NCBI GenBank assembly: GCA_025506515.1
Contig: CM046456.1
Span: forward strand, 15,058,061 to 15,122,060
DNA: 64,000 bases
From: Flaveria trinervia
Lineage: Eukaryota > Streptophyta > Magnoliopsida > Asterales > Asteraceae
Direction: 5' to 3'
A program made the position numbers and the translations under genes. Position 1 is the stretch's first letter. Each line of letters opens with the position of its first letter. The notes under the pieces are model-generated. The model was not told the DNA's origin, did not search any database, and worked only from the letters and a program-made list of their open reading frames with translations. This document shows, piece by piece, positions 44,808-57,337 of the stretch.

Positions 44808-47800
44808 TTAAATCTGAATTTTACGCGAAGCTTTATGTGCAGTTGGGCTCGAGATGTTGCTTGCAGTTCTTAAGAGTCGTCGAAACTCAGGCAAGCTAAT
44901 CCTCCCATCTTTGTCTATATCTGCTTCCTCTAGAATTGGGTCTACTGAACCTCGCAATCCCGTATGCTGCAAAAGTCAAACATTAGGATATAAGTAGCAG
45001 AAATAAAAAGAGATTATGACCCTTAAGTAAGGTCAAAAGGCAGAACCTTAAACTAGAAATGTATATGGTTTATTGAGAAAAATGTGATGTTTGGCCAAAA
45101 AAGTTAGTGCCAAATTTGTGGTGAAATGGGAATCAATTGTGAGTTTGGAAAGAAGCTTGTTTGACCTGAAAAGTCAATGGCAAAACAATTGTTCTGCAAG
45201 TAAAACATCAAAAAGATGGTGTACCATTTTGATTTCTTCTGGAGTTATGAACCCGTCTCTATCCACATCGAACTTTTCAAAAGCAGCCTGTGATAATTGT
45301 TGCCATTTTTGAGAGTTATGTTCCTCCAACTGATGAACATGCAAAGTAGCTGCCACAAACTCTGTGAAATCAACAAGCCCATCTGTGTTGCTGTCGATCT
45401 GCATTGCACAAATGGATAATATCCATGAAAATATGGAATGCATATATCACATGACAAGAAATTAGAGGATTTCGTCTTCATAAGTTCATTAAGTTGGTAC
45501 AATCTATTTGAAGAGGACACACACACTTACCGCTTCTAGAATCTCTGAAACACGTGATTCTTTCATCTTCCATGGGAGGTCTTTAGCGAGGGCCTGACCA
45601 AACACCAAGCTAAATTTAGACCAATGAAACTATTGTAAAACTGATATCCAAACACTCTTTTCTACCACATGTTCTATAACATCAGGCTTTAAAACACGCA
45701 TCCAAACAACCCCTAAGATACAAAATGTTATCAAACATAGGAAAAGTCAGGATACCTGTCTCATTTCCTCAAGACTAATGGCACCACTTTTATCTACATC
45801 GATTGCATGGAACTGATCTTTGAGATCAGCTAGTTCATCTTCATTAAGAGTGCTAGCTAATGCCTACAACACAATCTCGAGCTTTAGCAACACTTCTCCA
45901 AGATAAGATCGGGTGGTCAAAAAAAACAGAAAAAAATTAATAGAACTACGTACCCGTAGAGCAAACTGTTTCAACCGACCATATTTCACAAACTGGCGCA
46001 TGTTTGATAAAACAGAAATGTCAAGAGGGATTTCGGAAGCACTTCCACCTTCCCTAACCCATGGGTGTGCTATAAAAGTCCAACAAATTAGACACATATT
46101 AGCCCAAAGTACCAAATAAAGTTACATATATAGATAAGTAGCAAGAAACGAACATAATGCTTGAGCAGCAGTGAGCCTTGCCCGGGGATCTTTAACAAGC
46201 AATTTCTTCACAAAATCTTTAGCACTTGTGCTTATGCTTGGCCATGGTTTGCGCCGAAAATCAGGCTTATTTCTTAATACCTATCATTTAAAATGAAATT
46301 TAAATGATATCATTTAAATATAAAGAAATGGTATTTGACTCTTTTACGCACAAATGTAACATTTCATGCAAACATACCTCCTTAAAAATGCCATCCTCGG
46401 TTTTATCCCAAAAGGGTCTACGCCCACAAAGCAAAATGTATGTGATCACACCTATGCTCCATACATCAGAAGCGGGTCCCGATTTACGCTTTAATACTTC
46501 AGGAGCTACATAATACGCGCTACCAACGATATCTGTAAACTTTTTTCCTGCATTATTTATTAAATTATTTAGATGAGGCCATAGAACACAAAGAAAATGA
46601 ATCTTGTGGACCTGAATCAGTGTCATTGATTTCCTTGTTACAATAATAATATTTCAAGATTCATTTTTCTGTCACTGTTAAATGGCATTTAAGATATTCA
46701 ACAAATAATCAAAGGCTTACAAGTGTACAATCAAACTTTACAATTTTCAGGGGACAAATTGGTGTGGATAAAGATATTGAAGATACCTGGTCTTATGAAG
46801 TCTGACAATCCAAAATCTACAGCCTTCAAAGGTGAATCCTCTTTCGGTGACTTGAAAAGAAAATTCTAAAAAAAATGAAAAGATGACAAGATTAGCATCT
46901 TCCTATGAACATATGCTAATGAAAGAGATCTCGTGTGGCCATAGTTGATTATTGACCTTCACGAGTTACTTGTCATCACCCCAAAATCCCATATCTTTAT
47001 TTGTTGATACCTCTGGTTTCATGTCACGATGTACCAAGCCATGTAAGTGGCACTCTGCTGCAACTTTAAGCATTTGCCTTACAACTATTGCAGCATCTTT
47101 CTCTGTGTAACGACTGTCTTTCCTGGACAGGAAATAACATCAGAAAATCAAGATTTGAAATGGGCATTCTTTGACTTTTAAGAGCAAACAAACTATTGTT
47201 GAACTACAAAATAGATGTCATTATATAATGCTTCATGGGACGTTAAAGAACAGGGTTACGATCAGAACACTGAATAATCAGCTATGGAATAAGAAAGACA
47301 ATAGGTTTGACTTCAAATGTCACAGCATATCTCCCTTCTGAGACTAAGAAGATAAATCTTATAGAACAAGAGGAGAGTTCTTACTTTGACAAAATCCGAT
47401 CCAGTAATTCACCGCCTTCACACAACCTGAAAAGGGAAAGTAGAAATTTTATAATCAAAATCTACGTAGATTGGTAAAGTTGTAATACTTTATAAGATGC
47501 AAAGTTGTAGAAAAGGATCAAGATCCTCATTTTGGCAAGATTCAAAAGGAATATGAGCACTAAAGGAAATCCATTTAAAGTGCAGTCAATTTGCAGAACA
47601 TACTCCATAACTATATACACGTAGGAATCATCTTCAAATGCATTGTAAAACTGAACTACATTCTCGTGACCACTTAATGCTTGTAATATTTTGACTTCTC
47701 GCTTGACATCCTCAACAGCAACCGGAAGTTTCATCTGTCAAAAAATGAAAAGAACGATTTAACACCACTAAGTTGGTAGTTAACCACTCATACACGATGC

Positions 47801-48656
47801 ACAACAATAAAGTCAGAACATATTCCTCCATCCCAGTTCTACACTTTGACTGATAGATACACTTCTTATGTCTATTCCTGCACTTTTTATGCGAGTAACA
47901 GCAGATAAAACATATATAAGTAAGAAACCATCGTCCGGTTAACATGACTTTGCTGTGATCTCTAAAAGGAATTAGTGAGCTATGCGATCTTGCAGAACTC
48001 ATCAGGCAATCTTCCTAAATCTCAAAATCCCCAAACAAAACCAAGAATATTAACACTAACACTGATCTTATTCAATTACACTAACACAAGTTTAAGGTCT
48101 ACAAGATCAATAAAAAACCTGAAGAAATTAGTCACATGATTCTTGATCCAAACCCTAGACGTTAATGGTTTCAGCAAGTCCTATCAGCAGCTCACATTAT
48201 CATAACAAATGCAATCATCAAGCACAAATTAGCTAAACCACAGAATACCCAAATCAAAACCTAAAATGACACAACTTTCCGAATCCCAATCAAAGAACCG
48301 ACAAAACTCACCTTATTTTTGTCAATTTTCTTGACAGCAACACGATCTCCATTGACTTTATCAGTAGCAACATACGTATACCCAAATTGACCATGACCCA
48401 ACAACTTCCCAATCGAATACCTCTGATCAAAATCCTTAAGGTACCCAAAATCGGTCCTTTTACCACAAGACAACACTCCATTCTGACGCCTCGAAGCAAC
48501 CCTCTTTTTCATCTTGATTTTTTGATCATTCGACTGCTGATTCCTACGACCCTCTTTGGTTTTACGCGAATTGGGGTCAGACCCACCTCCATCAGCGGTG
48601 GTTTTGGTCCGGCTGCTGGAGCCACTGATCTTGGTGGTTGAAAAACAGCTACCCAT
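44808..48656 (-). CDS. CPK: Calcium-dependent protein kinase, subgroup IV (CPK16/18/28 type), intact
   Basis: Ser/Thr kinase switched on by calcium; CPK28 limits immune signalling by controlling BIK1 turnover. Twelve exons: 48656-48312, 47734-47604, 47426-47385, 47122-47011, 46865-46787, 46547-46378, 46280-46154, 46069-45954, 45863-45756, 45593-45531, 45398-45225 and 44966-44808. All introns are GT-AG and phases match; total 1626 nt, 541 residues. The N-terminus MGSCFS suits myristoylation (Gly2) and palmitoylation (Cys4), hence membrane. Kinase marks: LLGHGQFGYTYVA, VAVKKID (Lys), HRDMKPEN, DFGLSDF, GSAYYVAPEVL. Autoinhibitory junction: FVKYGRLKQFALRALAS. Four EF hands: DVDKSGAISLEE, DSNTDGLVDFTE, DVDRDGFITPEE, DIDKDGRISLPE. 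The pre-kinase GKRTDFGYLKDF is typical of this subgroup. Exon 3 is only 42 nt. Frame intact. Confidence 0.96.
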
Positions 48657-48789
48657 TGGTAGTGTGATGAAGATGATGAATCGAATTGAGTGAATCGAAT
48701 GATGAATGCATAAGAGGGTGGAGGAGATGTAGTGGGAAACTGAGAAGAAATCAAGAAACGGAAATAATGGAGGTGGATTAAATAAATAA

Positions 48790-48799
48790 ATAAATATAA
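48790..48799 (-). promoter_or_regulatory. Candidate TATA box of the CPK gene
   Basis: TTATATTTAT on the minus strand, about 135-140 nt upstream of the start codon, followed by a CT-rich leader. The motif lies in an AAAT-repeat context, so it may be chance. Confidence 0.35.
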
Positions 48800-48820
48800 G
48801 AAAGAGGAAAGAGGGGAGAT

Positions 48821-48844
48821 GGTGATGGTGGTGGTGGTGGTGGT
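48821..48844. repeat. GGT/ACC microsatellite upstream of CPK
   Basis: GGTGATGGTGGTGGTGGTGG and on; a short trinucleotide repeat in the promoter region. Confidence 0.9.
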
Positions 48845-51800
48845 CAAAATTTGACTTGTTATTTTGGTGTACAACCGTAGAACAGAGTACTAGACACGTT
48901 TAAATGTTTAATAATAGTTGGGTACATACCATCATAGAAAGAGTAAACATCATATTCCAATACATACATTGTCTTTAGATTCGTCAATCTATATATCCTG
49001 TTTAAAGTTGGATATTTGAAAATTCGAGTATTAGTTTTCAATACTGAATTCGTATCTAAAATTTTAGACGTCTAAAATTCGAATATTTGATTTCGGATTC
49101 GGATTCGTATTCGAACATCCATTAGGATATTCTAATTCTAGAAAAATATGTATTTCTTAACAATTTTTGTAAGAGTTTAATATTTTTTCTTAAAAAAAAC
49201 TTTTGATATCCGAATTTGTTATAAAAATATCCGAAATATCAACAAATATCCAAAATTTCTAATTAATATGTATTTTTATTATTCTTTATATAAATATTTC
49301 AGACATTTCGGCTATCCGTATATCCGAAAATTTCCAAAATACTATCCGAATCCGAAATTTTGGATATTTCGGATTCAGATTTTGTATATTTCGGATTCAG
49401 ATTTTGTATATTTCGGATTCGTTTTTGGTTTCAGATTCGGATAATTTTACACGCCCCTAGGTCTGTTTAATTAAACGGGTTTGTTTTTAGATTGATAAAT
49501 TTAATTTGTTTAACTGTAAATGTTTACTAGTCAAACTATTTAATTAAAAATGGCAGTTCCATTAGTTTTCTGGTTAGACATGTTAAACTTGTCGAAATGG
49601 GTTTTAAACCGGATGAAATCGTAATTAGTATATTTAAATATTGAAATCGTAATTAAATATTAAAGATGCAAACAAATATTGAAGATGCAAATAAATAAAA
49701 CTTTAATAAATCAAACCGGATGAAATCGTAATTAAATATTGAAGATGCAAACAAATAAAACTTTAATAATTCTGGAAAAATATCTAAATAAATTAGTGCA
49801 AACTATTAATCAACTAGTCATGCTATGAAGAATGTATAACACCCGCATAATTCACTTTCAGTTATACCTATAAAACCAAATCGAAGCCTAAATCTTTCTG
49901 ATATTGACATTTTTTTATTCCATTTGTTGTTTATTTGATGTCCCCTATGCTCTTTTTGGCTCAAATTTGTAATATTTATTACATTTGGTATATGAATCAC
50001 AAGCCAAATTAAGGTTATGGAAATTCAATTATAATTGTGTACCACTATTGGTCAATTGATCATGACTTTAAAATAAGGTTGTTTATTGTTTGAATAGGAT
50101 ATGAAAAACTAAAAAACTGATTCGAATAGATAATCATTGATTAGAATTTCGATTCGAATTCTAACTATCAAATTCGAGTCGATAATCATTACACTTATTA
50201 TTTTATATATTAATTTAGAAATATGTATATAAAAAAATAAAATTTAAAAGTTCCAAAAATATAAGATCTAAAAGTTTAAATCTTATTGTTATCTTTTGAC
50301 TCAGAACTTTAATTATTTTTTATGTTACGCTTATTTATTTATTCTGAACATTGGATTTTTCAAATAAATTTTAGAAATATTATACGACTAGTTATTTAAT
50401 TTTTAATAAATACTTAGATTCAAATTCGATTTGAATTTGAATTTTTTTAATATAATATGAATCGAATTAGAATATTGCCGGAAAGTTGGGATTTGATGCA
50501 ATTTGATTTGTATTGGAACTTATCTTTTCATATTTCGAAATTGACGGTGAGTCAGGCACCAAAATCCATCAATGTGACGCTGATAACAAACCATCATTCA
50601 ATAACACCTGTGAGTGTATCATGTCTATCAAAATACATCTTTTTCTTATCCCTAAGTATATAATTACATTAAAATTTATTTTTTATTATTACTTTTTATC
50701 TTTCATCCACCTACAATCATTTTCAAAAATATTAAAAAAACTATAAGAGTTTGAATAATAATATTTTCTCTCACAACCACTTATAACTATATTATATAAT
50801 TAAAAAATACACTCGTATCAATTTAAGAAACAACATATAAATTCTCTAATAAAATAATAATTCATAAATCCACATCCTCATCAGTCAAATAGTTAACCTT
50901 GAATCCTTGATATTACGAACCATACATGAGTTCTTATTGAGTTTAAGATTCAAAAGACAAGATATTGTTTAGGTGACTTCCACGTCTAACTTACCTCTCT
51001 CGTTAACCAACCTTTTATACATTACCTAAGTTAGTTCAATTGAGTAAGTGATAGTAACCGACTTTGGTGATTTTCGCAAGTTAAGTCTTTAAATAGATTT
51101 TTTTATATACATGAAATTCAGTTATTGTAATGGGCTTGCGCATAAAGTTTCTAAATCTATACTAATCCTAAAAGCTGTGTGTTCGTTTTGTTATATGTGA
51201 AGAAAATGAAACATACATGACACAACGTAGTGTTAACATCATTTAATGTTAGTTTACCACCTCTGATGCAAAGTTTAATCATATAATATATTAGGTTAGT
51301 ACTTCGTGTATTACACAGGTTGAATAAATAATTTATTAAATAACTAATAAAAAAATTTATGAATTATAAAACTATGTAAAAATAAAATATTATTATAATT
51401 ACTTATAAATAACTATTTTAAGTAAATAAACAATAATTTATGCTCGTTTAGAGGCTCTATTTATTTAGTAAAAAAGTTTGTTGCTTTTTTTGTTCTTAAA
51501 AGGTGAGTTTTTTTAATTTGAAAATGATATGAATAATATTACTAGTATGCAATATTAGTTTTAATAATAGAGAGAAATAAAAAAGTTAGTATGATGAGGC
51601 TTACGATTGCGTCACGTGTTATCTTATTTCTTGGATGCAATAGTTCATTGTGGTTGCAAATGATGTATTTACCACGCCAAATAAATGAACAACCTATGTT
51701 CTATCATATTATCATCGCCTGTCAAACGAGGCAAAAGAAACAATCAGACCACTTTAAAAGAAATTTCCAAACCAACAATCATTAGCATACACCACAATAA

Positions 51801-51879
51801 CAACCCCAAGTGAAACACGTTGGTAAGTGAGGTTGTTGATTCATGCATGTCCCTAATCAGTCAAGGTTCAACCCTTTAA
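48845..51879. other. Intergenic, no gene seen; old repeats
   Basis: AT-rich. Around 49030-49450 there are many GGATTCGTATTCGAA/TTTCGGATTC words and two copies of TTCGGATTCAGATTTTGTATA, ending at ACACGCCCCTA near 49447, which looks like one end of an old hAT-type repeat. At 49609-49770 a unit with CCGGATGAAATCGTAATT and GATGCAAACAAATAAAACTTT is repeated with gaps. No protein motif was found in frames near 50457-50746 or 51591-51785. Confidence 0.5.
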
Positions 51880-52202
51880 ATCGGAAATAACAAAAGCTAA
51901 ATGTAACAAAAATATCTAGCGGGTTCTCAGATGAACCAGAAGCCCACAAAGGCAACATGGCAGATGAACGAAATTCTCAAATGAGACCGATCTTTTCCTC
52001 GTTAAACTAAAGTTAAGGTTAAGCACATGAACATTTAAAAGAAAACCTTAAATGAAGAGATACTATAAAAAGAAGCCATAAATTTCGTATGACAGATCAA
52101 AGTTCTCATATGAGTCCATGCTCATTATCATTGAATTAAATTTGGGGTTTACATCATGAACATCCAAAAGAAAGTCCTAAATAATAGAATTGCCATCACA
52201 AA
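51880..52202 (-). repeat. Degenerate repeat family with TTCTCANATGAG units (left part)
   Basis: Contains GGTTCTCAGATGAACC (51923), ATTCTCAAATGAGACC (51971) and GTTCTCATATGAGTCC with TGCTCATTATCATTGA (52102-52135). Similar units continue on the far side of the LTR at 54850-55050 and occur at 14480-14600. Read on the minus strand they spell variants of NDDEHGL followed by ENPF, with stops in this part. Confidence 0.5.
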
Positions 52203-53451
52203 TGTAACATCTTGTATTTTTAGGTTAAATTAAAGTTAACCTTGTTAAATTTTGTTTAAGGACCATGTTTGCCTAATATGAAACTTATGGGATTCTTATG
52301 CATATGCTTTAATTTGTCTTTAATTTACTTAACTTGAAGGTGATAATGTTAATGAATAAGTAACAAACATAATAAAGATTTTAATAATAACATTAACAAG
52401 AAAAGATAGTAAATGATATAATAATAATAATCCTAAAAATAATAGTAAAAGCTAATAATGATAACATTAGTAATAATGATAATAAAAATATTAATAATAA
52501 TATGTCTACTAATGTTAATGATAATAATAATAACAATAATAGTAATAATAATAATAATCATAATCATAGTAAAATTAATAATTGTAGAACATATTAAACT
52601 TAAAAAGGGTTAGAAGAAGGTTAGGGGGCTTATTGTCACCTTTGAAACTTTAAAAGAATGTTTTTTTAAACATAAAATGTTAACTATAAAACCACAGGGA
52701 CTAAATGTGTCAAAACCAAAACCCAAATTCCCTCTCCCCTCTTTCTCCCGTGTTTCCGGCGGGACTATTCCGGCCACCGCCGGCGAGCCTTCCGGCCACA
52801 TCCAAACTACACCAAAACGCCTCAAATTGATCACCAAATCGCCTCAAATCAAACCTAGCACACAAATCGAACTTGTAACCGTTGATTAATCAATCTGAAA
52901 ACGCTTGTATTATCAAAAACCCACTTGAAACCGAACCCCAATTTACTTCATAACCGTTCAACGTGCAAGTCATAGTAATTACTCAATTAATTGAACATAA
53001 ACCATCGGTTAATTATTCCTAACCTATCATTACTTGCAATTCACCTGAAACTCGCGCACACACCACATACCATCATCATCTCTTTCGCGAACCTGCAACT
53101 ATTCGAACATCATCTTCAGAGCTTCAAAACTCGAAATCAACATAGGGCTTTTCATCATTTAACTTATTTGAAGCTTCCTGCAAAGTGAATTGGATTATCA
53201 AGATCATTTGCTATCTGAACGAATTCAAGCATCGGTCGCGACTCGTTGGCAACTTTTCTTATCAACCTAAGCAACGAAACGGGTAATTGAATAATGAACA
53301 TGCTCGAAATTTATTGAGGAATCAAAGCCCCATGTTTGTTACAATAAACGATTGTGATTTGAACTTCAATTTGGATTAATCCGATTCTAGGGTTCTTAGG
53401 ATTTGGGGGTTTCTGTGTGGTTTACTTTAAAACATATGGGAATGGAGTTTT

Positions 53452-53530
53452 GTCAGGCCTAGGCGACCCAACCTAATGGTAAGTTGTCCCCATGTGAACC
53501 TGGAGGTCCTGGGTTCGACCTCGGGCCACC
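53452..53530 (+). other. tRNA-like (pol III box-like) patch inside the LTR
   Basis: GGCGACCCAACCTAATGGTA, then after about 30 nt GGTCCTGGGTTCGACCTC, whose GGTTCGACCTC is close to a B box. It matches the patch at 6666-6745 in the related LTR. No complete tRNA fold by eye. Confidence 0.4.
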
Positions 53531-54028
53531 CCACATTTTCTTTTTTGAGGCTTTTAGCCTTCAACTATAATTTTAAATAGTTTCAAAAATTATAAAAAAA
53601 CATTTTATAAAAGCTGATAATTTTAAAATGTTTCTGAGTATTTTCTGGAAATTTATTTCCTTAAAAGAAATATTTTTTTATATCCCTTTGACATATATTT
53701 AAAATAATAATAATAATAATAAGTTTGTTTTATAAAAATACTATACTTTCACTAATACCTTGTCCACAAATATGATTTTCCGAACGTTGCTTTTAAACTA
53801 TCGTTTAAAATGTGTTATTAGACTTTATTTAACCTATATATATATATATAATTATTATAGGAGTTATAATTTTATATAAAACTTTATATAAAATATAATA
53901 ACTTTCTTTAATATAATAATTAAAATTGTTTCCACATTGTTGACATAGTTACTCGACAATCCCTAAATTCCATTTAGAACCCTAGTCCCCGTTAATCCGT
54001 TAAACTTAATTTAAATAAACTTAAAAAT

Positions 54029-54031
<3 letters not shown>

Positions 54032-54072
<41 letters not shown>
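54032..54072. repeat. (TA)n microsatellite
   Basis: Uninterrupted TA run of about 40 bp inside the LTR. Confidence 0.95.
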
Positions 54073-54074
<2 letters not shown>

Positions 54075-54877
54075 GTACATTGTGAAGGGCTACGTTGAAT
54101 CGACGCTTATTATTAGTTCTTATTAATCATCCAATAAATACTTATTGATCAAGTGAGTATTTCCATACCCCTTTTTGTTTATTTTCACACTTTGGGGTGA
54201 AACATGTTAACTTATTATCATTGCACTTGTAAACTTATTTGAGACTTGTAATCTTTATGGCAATTCATCATGCAAAGTTGTGGTTAGTTGAACTTTTGTG
54301 GTTACCATGTTATGGCGTTATATGTACAATCATTAACTATTGCTAGCCCAGCGAAGTCATAGATCTATGGGCAAGACAAGCCTGCTTTGGTTAATCCAAG
54401 TACACTTAGCTGATCGTATAATCTTGTAAACGTTTGAGACTTGTAAAACTTTGTCGAGGTTTGATTGTTGCATTGTTCATAACATCCCTAATCACTTTAT
54501 TCACTAACTTATGACTTGAATTGCCATCTTTTATATAATCTATGTATTAAAAACTATGGAATGCTCACCAACATTATTGTTGACCTTTTATTTTTAACAT
54601 GTTTCAGAAACGCCCAAGTTTGATATCTACTCTTTGAAGTTTGCACATCTACGAATGGACCTAGATAAATAAATGAAATAAGAATGACTTGTTACATTCT
54701 ATGTTATGTTTTTAATTTCTTTGAGACTTAAGCTTGTAATGATACAATTGAATCTTATGATTAATTTATATTTGGGTTATTAATAGCGTTATGTGTCTGT
54801 GAACGATCTTAACTCTCACTCCTCGACGTTTCCGCCTTCAAGGTGTAATGTGTTCTCATATGCGGGCATTGGCTTCG

Positions 54878-55219
54878 CTATAGAACTAAAAGAGTGTAAA
54901 TCTGAAATATTACTAAGAGATCCCCACAAAGACAACATAACATGGTAAATGGGTTCTCTGATGAGCCCTCCTCATCATCATTAACAAATAGTGTAGACCA
55001 GAGGATAAACCTACAAATTTTAAAGGGTTCTCCTGTGAGGCCATGCTCGTTATCGTCGGTGCCACAACCACATCGCCGCCGCGTGTGAAGGCGGCTACAA
55101 ATAGCAACCAACTGACTTAGTGCGACAAGTAACAATGGAAGCATTAACACCACTATAAAAGAACTAAAAAACATGTTGGACAAGAGGCAACAAAATAACG
55201 ACCAAGCTGGGTAGGCCAT
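54878..55219 (-). CDS. Hypothetical protein: hydrophobic N-terminus plus acidic NDDE repeats
   Basis: I do not recognise it. 113 codons, starting MAYPAWSLFCCLLSNMFFSS. Residues about 7-40 are strongly hydrophobic (FIVVLMLPLLLVALSQLVAI), like one or two membrane segments. Two related units follow: TDDNEHGLTGEPFKICRF and VNDDEEGSSENPFTMLCC. The DNA around codes further degraded units on the other side of the LTR at 52203-54850. The locus at 14585-14923 has the same layout (hydrophobic part, then VNDDDH). It could be a fragment of a larger repeat-protein gene or part of a dispersed repeat. Confidence 0.3.
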   Translation of the reverse strand: MAYPAWSLFCCLLSNMFFSSFIVVLMLPLLLVALSQLVAICSRLHTRRRCGCGTDDNEHGLTGEPFKICRFILWSTLFVNDDEEGSSENPFTMLCCLCGDLLVIFQIYTLLVL

Positions 55220-55599
55220 TGCACATGCACCACCTTGTTCTCTTCATAAAACCTTAGATATTTTAATCTTAAATCCCCTCAAAAGACCCCCGTCAAAGCA
55301 AGAAAGCTCATCGGCGGTTAGGAAACGACAACGAAGTTGGGGCTACCACCACCTCCATCACAATCGATTTAGTTTAAAGATGATGGAAGACCTGCTACTA
55401 GAAAACATAGCCAATCAGGAGTGGCCACCACCTCGGCCTTCTCTGACACCATCAATCACGCATGCCTCTTCCTCTGTCTGTAATATGTCTATCAATATAT
55501 AAACATAACATGGAGGACCAAAATGCAAAATATGATAATTTATGTGGCCAAAACACAAAACCCAAAAGCCTAAAGTTTTTTTCTTCCTTTTAAACATAT
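55220..55599. other. Continuation of the repeat region, no gene seen
   Basis: Non-coding by eye. CCACCACCTCC-rich patches near 55350-55430. GGCGGTTAGGAAACG near 55314 recalls GACGGCGGTTAAGTC near 14970, suggesting that the similarity between the two hypothetical loci extends upstream of the frames. Confidence 0.4.
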
Positions 55600-55800
55600 A
55601 GGAGAATATATATATACATATATATACATATATATATATATATACATATATATATACATACATATATACATATATACATATATATATACATATATATAAC
55701 ATATATACATATATATACATATATACATATATATATACATATATATACACATATATATACATATATATATATACTATATATACATATATATATAACCATG
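55600..55800. repeat. (TATACA)n-type microsatellite
   Basis: About 200 bp of ATATACATATATATACA variants. The long Tyr/Ile/Met/Val frames across it are artefacts of the repeat. Confidence 0.97.
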
Positions 55801-56076
55801 GTTTTGCAGCTTTGAACGATCCAACCGAAATCGGAGGGGGAACCGATCCGAGCAGCCCCAGTTCGTTTTCAAGACCAGCTGGTTTGTCCTGGTTCTGTGG
55901 TCGGAGCGGGAACCAGTTCAAGGGTTGGAATGGATTTCATGTTTTTCCTTTTATTAATATTTTTGAATTTTAATATGTTTAACGTGTAAGATGAACGATA
56001 AATTAGTGTTTTACATATGATTATGTTAAATTTTGTATCTAACTATAAAATACACATACAAGTACTTAGATTGAAT
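55801..56076. other. Short intergenic stretch, no gene seen
   Basis: GGAACCGATCC/GGGAACCAGTTC-like words at 55835-55925 suggest a piece of an old DNA transposon; nothing coding. Confidence 0.4.
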
Positions 56077-56078
56077 AT

Positions 56079-56138
<60 letters not shown>
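56077..56138. repeat. (TA)n microsatellite at the foldback border
   Basis: Long TA run directly left of the inverted repeat; the right border also touches a TA run, so the target site was probably TA-rich. Confidence 0.95.
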
Positions 56139-56141
<3 letters not shown>

Positions 56142-57337
56142 GGATCAAATGAAAACCACTATTATAATTGGAAACCATAAAAACCAACTTTAACCAATCA
56201 AAACATGTTAATATTAAATTTTTAATATTTCATATAAAGGGTATATTAGTAAATTTTATTATAATCTAACTATGGTATATTTTCACAAATAGACTAAATC
56301 TTACTTTTTTCTCACTACAAAATGACTTTCATCTATATAATTTATTTTGAATTTAAAATTTATTTTAATATTTAGAATCAATCTCCATACTCAATTAAAT
56401 CTCTCTATTCGTTTAACTCATCAGCAACATTTTTTAAGGTTCCATTTACTAAAAATGTTTATCTAGAAAGAGACGACGATATATGTGAGTAAAGGGTTGT
56501 GGTCGTCGGAATTAAGATGAGAAGCTGATAAAGTACACGATTGCAACATTAATCTTCACATATTTTGATGAAACTAATGATGCATGGCTTCAAAATTATG
56601 ATATTTATGATTTTCTTATTCATTATGATCATGAATTTCAATATATCACATCAAGAATTAGAATAAATTATAGATTTTGTGATTACTAAAAACACATACT
56701 AGCATGTGTTCTTAGTGCTCATAATAAAAAAGATGAAGATTTGAAAGCCTAGCTAGTTACATATACGTATTTCTATATTTTTTTCTTTTAAATTTGAACT
56801 TACCAAGTTACCTGTAACACAAGATTATAGATAGCTCTACTCTTAAATATAGGTAACTCTGTTGTTACTTATACGTAACACTATCGGTACGTATATGTAA
56901 TTTTTTTGTTCCAATGATTATGTAATATTAATGTAAGTTCATTGTTCAAATAAATATAATTCTTCTTGTTACATATACGTAACTTGAATACGTCTTCTCA
57001 TTTATATACATAGTTTTTATTTTTCAATGGGTTTGGTTGTTACATATATGAACTTTATTCATTACACATTGTAACTTTGGTTGGTACGTATATGTAACAT
57101 GTACTCTAGAAATCATTTTTATCATTTAAAACCATAAGAAACAATCGTATGATCAATGGAGTTGATGGAATCAATGGTTTTAAATGATAAAAATGATTTC
57201 TGGAGTACATGTTACATATACGTACCAACCAAAGTTACAATATGTAATGAATAAAGTCATATATATAACAACCAAACCCATTGAAAAACAAAAACTATGT
57301 ATATAAATGAGAAGACGTATCCAAGTTACGTATATAT

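Larger units (their letters stand above)
52203..54850 (+). mobile_element. Solo long LTR, relative of the one at 5082-7930
   Basis: Starts TGTAACATCTTG and ends near 54850 (CCGCCTTCAAGGTGTAATG, compare the GGTGTGACA end of its relatives). No gag or pol inside. Similarity to the minus strand of 5082-7930 is visible at the tRNA-like patch, at GGGGTGAAACATGTTAAC and at GGGCAAGACAAGCCTGCTTTG and TACACTTAGCTGATCG. The left flank ACAAA is not repeated at the right end, so the 3' border is approximate. Inside are AAT-rich tracts (52400-52580) and a (TA)n run (54032-54072). Confidence 0.65.

Noticed and set aside
45091..45312. Plus-strand frames opposite CPK and PAD1 exons
   Set aside because: Shadows of conserved minus-strand exons, with no homology of their own.
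53452..53530. A real tRNA gene
   Set aside because: Only box-like stretches are present; no acceptor stem pairing or anticodon arm could be drawn, and the copy at 6666-6745 has drifted similarly.
55415..55921. 168-codon frame rich in Tyr, Ile, Val and Met
   Set aside because: Almost entirely the (TATACA)n microsatellite read as codons; no conserved part.
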